A DNA stretch of 64,000 nt from CAZYSK01 sp964649415 (GTDB lineage: Bacteria > Chloroflexota > Anaerolineae > B4-G1): positions 67,771 to 131,770 of the forward strand of contig CAZYSK010000008.1 in assembly GCA_964649415.1 (NCBI GenBank), written 5' to 3'. Below, one piece after another: positions 59,994 through 64,000 of the stretch (the first letter of the stretch is position 1; each line of letters starts with the position of its first letter). The position numbers were made by a program, and so were the translations under genes. The notes under the pieces were generated by a model that saw nothing but the letters and a program-made list of their open reading frames with translations, did not search any database and was not told the DNA's origin.

Positions 59994-62900
59994 TCAGCCC
60001 AGGCGGGCTGCCAGATCATCCAGCCCCACCTCCAGCTCGCCGGCCTTCACGACGAGTACGCGATAGCCCAGCGCCTTGAGCCGCCCCCGCTTGCGTTGGT
60101 CGGCTGCCTGGACGTAGTCCCGGTGGTGGGGAGAGCCGTCGACGAAAACCACGATGCGGGGCTCATAGTAGAAATCGGCGATCGCCAGCGGCGCGTCCCC
60201 ATCATAGACCGTTCTCTGAGCCTCGTCGGGCAGCGGCAGGCCCCGGTCGCGGATGGCGGCCAACACCTCCCGCTCCAGGTCCGACTGGCACCCGCTTGCC
60301 AAAGCCTCGAAGCGATCGGCGGAGACCTGCAGCGCCACCGTCAGGTCCTCCAACGATTGCAGCCAGGGCAGCACCAGCGTGCGGTCGAGCAAGTGGTGAT
60401 CGCGTTGGTTGAAGAAGCTGAGCAGGCAGGCGTAGCACGCCTTCTGGCAGCCCCCTTCGGGGTCGCCCTCGTGGAGCAGCTCCCGCGCCCGGCCCACTAG
60501 CCGCGCCAACCGCCCCGGCTCCGCCAGCGAGGCCAGCACGCCGCTGCCGCCCACCGCCGTCTCGTACAGCACGACCCGGTAGGGTGTGCCTTCAGCATCG
60601 GGCGCCGGTGCCAGGAAGCCGCCCACCTCCCGCTCGTCCAGGTCGAAGGCCACCATCATCGCCCGCGCCAGGGTGTGGATCAGCGTGGTGTAGATGACCT
60701 CGACTTGATCGGGCGGCACAGGCTCTGACCGCGCTCCCACGAGCGCGCGAAGCGGCACATCGAACAGCGCCAGGTCGCTCTCGATGGCGGTGGTCAGCCA
60801 CAGCCCGCGGGCCAGATCCTCGGGGTGGGCGTTGCGCGGACACTGGCCCTGGTGATCGGGCGTGTAGACGTGCTGCTCGTCGGCGCCCTCGCCGATTAGC
60901 CAGCGGTGGCACTTCTGGCACAGGGTGAAACCCTGCGGCTCCCCTTCCTGCTGACGCTGGCCTCGGTTGATCCGCAGCACCTCGCCGCCGTGCTCCAGCG
61001 TCAGCGTGAAGGCGGACTCGCCATCCCCGGAACCAGCGCCGACCCGGTAGACGCGCTGCCGGCCCCCGGCCCGGTAGTGGGACGTGACCTCGTAGCCCAG
61101 GCGCAGCCGCTCCTCCTCGTCGGCCGTGATGCGCGCCCGCTGCTGGGCGTACATGTCGGTCAGCGCCATCCCCCGCCGCGGATGGAGGCCGATCAGATTC
61201 TGCCCGCAGTCGCAGGCGGCGCGCTGGGTCTCTTCCTGTCCCACATAGGCCCGCTGGCAGGCCGGGCAGACCCGGACCGGCTCGACGTCCAGCTCCGTCT
61301 GTGGCTGTGACGTCGGTCCGGCCACGGGGCGCCGGCGCGGGCGGGCGTGGGTGATCTCGTACCGCTCGCCGCCGTAGTAGACGAAGTTGCCCGGCGCGTA
61401 CTCGGTCAGGGCGATATCGGGATCGCGCGCCATCTCGTGCTCGCGGTCGTCGAAGGCCAGGGCCGCGGCCTGGGGCGGGAAAGCGTAGCCCGGCAGGAAG
61501 CCCTCGCCGCCCAGATAGCGGTAGAGATACCAGTCGCGCTTTCCGTCGCGCATCGCCTCCAGCTTGGATTCGATGACGAACCGCCGGCGGTCCAGATTGC
61601 GGTCCACGTGTTCGTCCCCCAGCGTCCGGTTGATCGCAGCGCGCTCGTCCCGCAGGCGACGGTATTCGGTCCGCCAGCGTTCCATCGCGTCATCCAGCGC
61701 CGCGACGAAGCCGCGCACCTGCCCCTCGATGAAGGCACGGTCAAACCAATCGAAGCCCTCCGAGCCGCCAATCTCCTCAGCGAAGGCTTCCCCCACCGCC
61801 GCGACGATGGCATCGAAGTGGTGCTCGATACCGGCCTCGTAGGCCGTCCGCCAATCGGTGTCCAGCGGGAAGCGCTCCTGCGCCAGATCCAGCAACTCGC
61901 CGGCCCGGATGGGCAGCCGCTCGGCACCCTTAGTAGAAGAGGGGTGCGAAGCAGCGCCCTTCAAACCCATCGTCTCCAGCACCAGGGCGTGGACGTGGGC
62001 GCGGATCAGGGCCTCGTTATCCAGCCGGAAGCGGGGCGCGGCGATGGCACCGGCGATCATCTTCTCCGGGAAGCGGTAGAAGTACTGATCGTGGGGGCCG
62101 CGTGCGGAGCCAACACCGGCGAAGACGGTGATCAGCGCGGGCTGCCCGCTGCGCCCGGCGCGCCCGGCCCGCTGGGCGTAATGGGAGGGGTTGGGCGGCA
62201 CGTTGCGCAGCGTGACGGCGTTGAGGTGGCCGATGTCGATGCCCAGCTCCATCGTCGGGGTGCAGACCAGCACGTTGAGCGGGTCATCCTCGTCGCGGAA
62301 GCGCAGTTCGATCTCGCGCCGCTCCTCGCCCTGGACCTGACCGGAGTGCTCCTCGGCCCGCACAGGCACCGCCTCGCCCAGCGGCGTGGCGTAGACCTGG
62401 CGGAAGTAGTTGTCGGTCAGATCGCGCCTCTCTAGCGCGGTGCGGCAGGTGGAGCCGGTGCACATCCGCAGCCTGCGGAAGCGGTGGACGCTGCCGCATT
62501 TTGGACAGACGAGCTGTTTCGCGGTCGGATCGGCCTGCAAGGTGATCACATCCGGGTTGACCATCCAGAGATCGTAGCGCCGCCGGTACCGAGTCACCGT
62601 ATGGCGCACGAGAAAGGCCGCCCGCTGCTGACCGAGCCTATCCACGAGGCGCTCCACGATCTCAATCGCAGTCCCGTGATCGACGTCGAGCGCCCGCTTG
62701 ACCCACACCACCGGCTGGGTGTTGCTGCCGGTGAAGCGATAGACGGTGTAGCCCCACCCCCGCTCGGCGGAGTCACTGTAGCCGATGGGACCGTGGAACA
62801 CCTCATCGTGGGCGAAGGCATCCTCGTTGATCCGGGCCAGTACCTCGGTGAGGAATGGGGTGGGCCTCAGCGCGGCTTCGTGGGCCACCGCCAGCCGCTG

Positions 62901-64000
62901 GCGCATCAGATCCAGAAAGCCAAGCAACAGGTCATACCGGCTGTCTGCGTCCAGGTCGGCCAACACGGGCACGTCATCCCAGAACGCATCGTCGGTGGCG
63001 CATTCGTCCAGGCCGCTGTACCCCACGCGCAGCAGCCCCACGTCCTCCAGGTTCTGATGCGTGCGCCGATGCGTGCCCCGCAGTTCGCGCAACGTGACAA
63101 AGGCGAGGTAACGCTGGTACCGTTGCTCAGCGCGGCGGTTTCCTCCATAAGCGCGCTCCCCCTTGCGGAACGTGGGCTGGACGCCATGACGTCTCTGCGT
63201 GTCGAAGATCCGCATGCCGACGTTGGTCAGGTCCAGCCAGTCGCCATGTCCCGAGTCCGTCGAGGGGCCGTCCATCGTCGCGTGACTCTCCCCGAGCGCG
63301 GTGTAGAGGGTCTGGCGGAAGGTGAAGCGGCGGTGGAGGCTGTTCATGTGCGCCGCCTGCAACGCCGTGTCCTGCCGGTTGTCGGAGAAGGCGATGATCT
63401 TGTTCGCCTGCGGGGGCAGCGCCTGTACCTGGGCGTTGACCAGCACGTCGGTGGCGGTGGAACGACCCACGGAGCCGAAGGTGAAGAGCTTGTTGAACTC
63501 GCGGGGACGGCGGTCGTGGACGATGCCGCAGGTGGGGCACAGGAGAAAGGGAGCGGGGAGGAAGGTGACCGGAAAGACATTGGGGTGGTCGCAGTCGGTA
63601 GGGTGTGAAACGCGCTGCGTGTTGCGTGTTCCGTGATGCGATGGCAAGAGCGTACTGCAGTCGGGACAGAGGCGTTGGCGCTCCGGCACCACGTCGGTGA
63701 AACCACGCTTGCCGCCGCGCACCTTGCCGGTGGATGTGAGCCAATGGTCGGGCAGTTCGATCTCCGGGTGACCAGCCAGGAGGTAGCCCAATCGCCCCTG
63801 GGCCTCCACGTCATCCAGGTTGGCCGGGTGCAGGCGACCTTCGCGGTCGACGGCCACGCTCCAATACTCCTGGCCACAGGCGCGGCAGAAGACCATGGGG
63901 AACGTGGGCCGCTCTCGGCCCTCCTGGGCGCAGATCGGGCAGACGCGCTCGCCGCGGTCGTTGAGATGCGGGCCGGCGGGATCCAGGCAGGCGGCGATGG
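59994..64000 (-). CDS. Helicase/DUF1998 protein with C-terminal nuclease-like domain (partial)
   Basis: At least 1,330 residues; the frame continues through an in-frame Met at 63896 to the right edge, so the N-terminus, with the expected Walker A and DEAD/H motifs, is outside. Visible parts are a zinc-finger-like CPICAQEG/CRAC segment, helicase motifs V-VI (TPTMELGIDIGHLNAV; QRAGRAGR), several CxxC pairs, a DUF1998 region with CQKACYACLLSFFNQRDH, and a C-terminal DUF559/Vsr-like nuclease (ADFYYEPRIVVFVDGSPHH; GYRVLVV). Related helicase-DUF1998 proteins act in DNA repair (MrfA) and phage defence (DISARM DrmA). The fused nuclease favours a defence or DNA-processing role (inference). Confidence 0.88.
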   Translation of the reverse strand, partial: IAACLDPAGPHLNDRGERVCPICAQEGRERPTFPMVFCRACGQEYWSVAVDREGRLHPANLDDVEAQGRLGYLLAGHPEIELPDHWLTSTGKVRGGKRGFTDVVPERQRLCPDCSTLLPSHHGTRNTQRVSHPTDCDHPNVFPVTFLPAPFLLCPTCGIVHDRRPREFNKLFTFGSVGRSTATDVLVNAQVQALPPQANKIIAFSDNRQDTALQAAHMNSLHRRFTFRQTLYTALGESHATMDGPSTDSGHGDWLDLTNVGMRIFDTQRRHGVQPTFRKGERAYGGNRRAEQRYQRYLAFVTLRELRGTHRRTHQNLEDVGLLRVGYSGLDECATDDAFWDDVPVLADLDADSRYDLLLGFLDLMRQRLAVAHEAALRPTPFLTEVLARINEDAFAHDEVFHGPIGYSDSAERGWGYTVYRFTGSNTQPVVWVKRALDVDHGTAIEIVERLVDRLGQQRAAFLVRHTVTRYRRRYDLWMVNPDVITLQADPTAKQLVCPKCGSVHRFRRLRMCTGSTCRTALERRDLTDNYFRQVYATPLGEAVPVRAEEHSGQVQGEERREIELRFRDEDDPLNVLVCTPTMELGIDIGHLNAVTLRNVPPNPSHYAQRAGRAGRSGQPALITVFAGVGSARGPHDQYFYRFPEKMIAGAIAAPRFRLDNEALIRAHVHALVLETMGLKGAASHPSSTKGAERLPIRAGELLDLAQERFPLDTDWRTAYEAGIEHHFDAIVAAVGEAFAEEIGGSEGFDWFDRAFIEGQVRGFVAALDDAMERWRTEYRRLRDERAAINRTLGDEHVDRNLDRRRFVIESKLEAMRDGKRDWYLYRYLGGEGFLPGYAFPPQAAALAFDDREHEMARDPDIALTEYAPGNFVYYGGERYEITHARPRRRPVAGPTSQPQTELDVEPVRVCPACQRAYVGQEETQRAACDCGQNLIGLHPRRGMALTDMYAQQRARITADEEERLRLGYEVTSHYRAGGRQRVYRVGAGSGDGESAFTLTLEHGGEVLRINRGQRQQEGEPQGFTLCQKCHRWLIGEGADEQHVYTPDHQGQCPRNAHPEDLARGLWLTTAIESDLALFDVPLRALVGARSEPVPPDQVEVIYTTLIHTLARAMMVAFDLDEREVGGFLAPAPDAEGTPYRVVLYETAVGGSGVLASLAEPGRLARLVGRARELLHEGDPEGGCQKACYACLLSFFNQRDHHLLDRTLVLPWLQSLEDLTVALQVSADRFEALASGCQSDLEREVLAAIRDRGLPLPDEAQRTVYDGDAPLAIADFYYEPRIVVFVDGSPHHRDYVQAADQRKRGRLKALGYRVLVVKAGELEVGLDDLAARLG

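Noticed and set aside
61347..62435. 362-codon plus-strand open frame
   Set aside because: Antisense shadow of the helicase.

Overview
The window is bacterial chromosome, most plausibly from a Chloroflexota (Anaerolineae-like) organism. This rests on sequence character, not on a marker gene. Two binding lipoproteins pair Tat-type RRDFLR signals with low-complexity linkers (one rich in V/T/E, one in P/E). There are HTH-plus-receiver regulators paired with hybrid kinases, LysW-like mini-proteins, an archaeal-style GAPDH/PGK pair, and dispersed hairpin repeats in the spacers. No rRNA, tRNA, CRISPR array, transposase or phage gene was seen. Both ends cut through genes.

Layout. 1-4.7 kb: a truncated sugar-binding lipoprotein, then a convergent, overlapping regulator/hybrid kinase pair. 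4.9-11.6 kb: a membrane protein, glucan phosphorylase, a sulfatase, a GDSL esterase and an amidohydrolase, with a MITE-like element and repeats between them. 11.7-16.4 kb: an unusual locus with three LysW-like acidic zinc-ribbon proteins, a 19-residue lysine-rich peptide, an OmpR-type regulator with a degenerate receiver, and an unknown 192-residue protein. Four promoters here share an 11-bp-periodic triple heptamer box. A decayed tandem copy of part of the locus is split by a MATE-like transporter gene. 16.4-25.3 kb (minus strand): a 2-oxoacid dehydrogenase E1a-E1b-E2 set, then phosphosulfolactate synthase, an HPr-kinase-like P-loop protein, PGK, type II GAPDH and a YeiH-family exporter. 25.4-40.8 kb (minus): a large catabolic cluster with a binding-protein/two-permease sugar importer, five TIM-barrel sugar isomerase/epimerases, two near-duplicate NAD epimerases, an O-methyltransferase, a LarA-like protein, a formyltransferase and Cys-rich proteins. 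41.1-44.6 kb: a second regulator/hybrid kinase pair in the same arrangement as the first. 45.3-53.6 kb (minus): a ribose/AI-2-type ABC importer with FGGY kinase, class II aldolase and SorC-family regulator. 53.9-64 kb: a second sulfatase, a radical SAM protein, a broken DapA-family aldolase, an aldehyde ferredoxin oxidoreductase, a D-lyxose isomerase and a large partial helicase-DUF1998-nuclease.

The overall picture is a carbohydrate-scavenging, probably anaerobic heterotroph. Sugars enter by at least three ABC importers and are isomerised, phosphorylated and cleaved; sulfate esters may be removed first by the two sulfatases. The gap-pgk-hprK-comA operon next to yeiH suggests a link between phosphoenolpyruvate and sulfite chemistry. 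The most unusual part is the 11.8-16.4 kb locus, which looks like a small regulon whose function cannot be read from known families.
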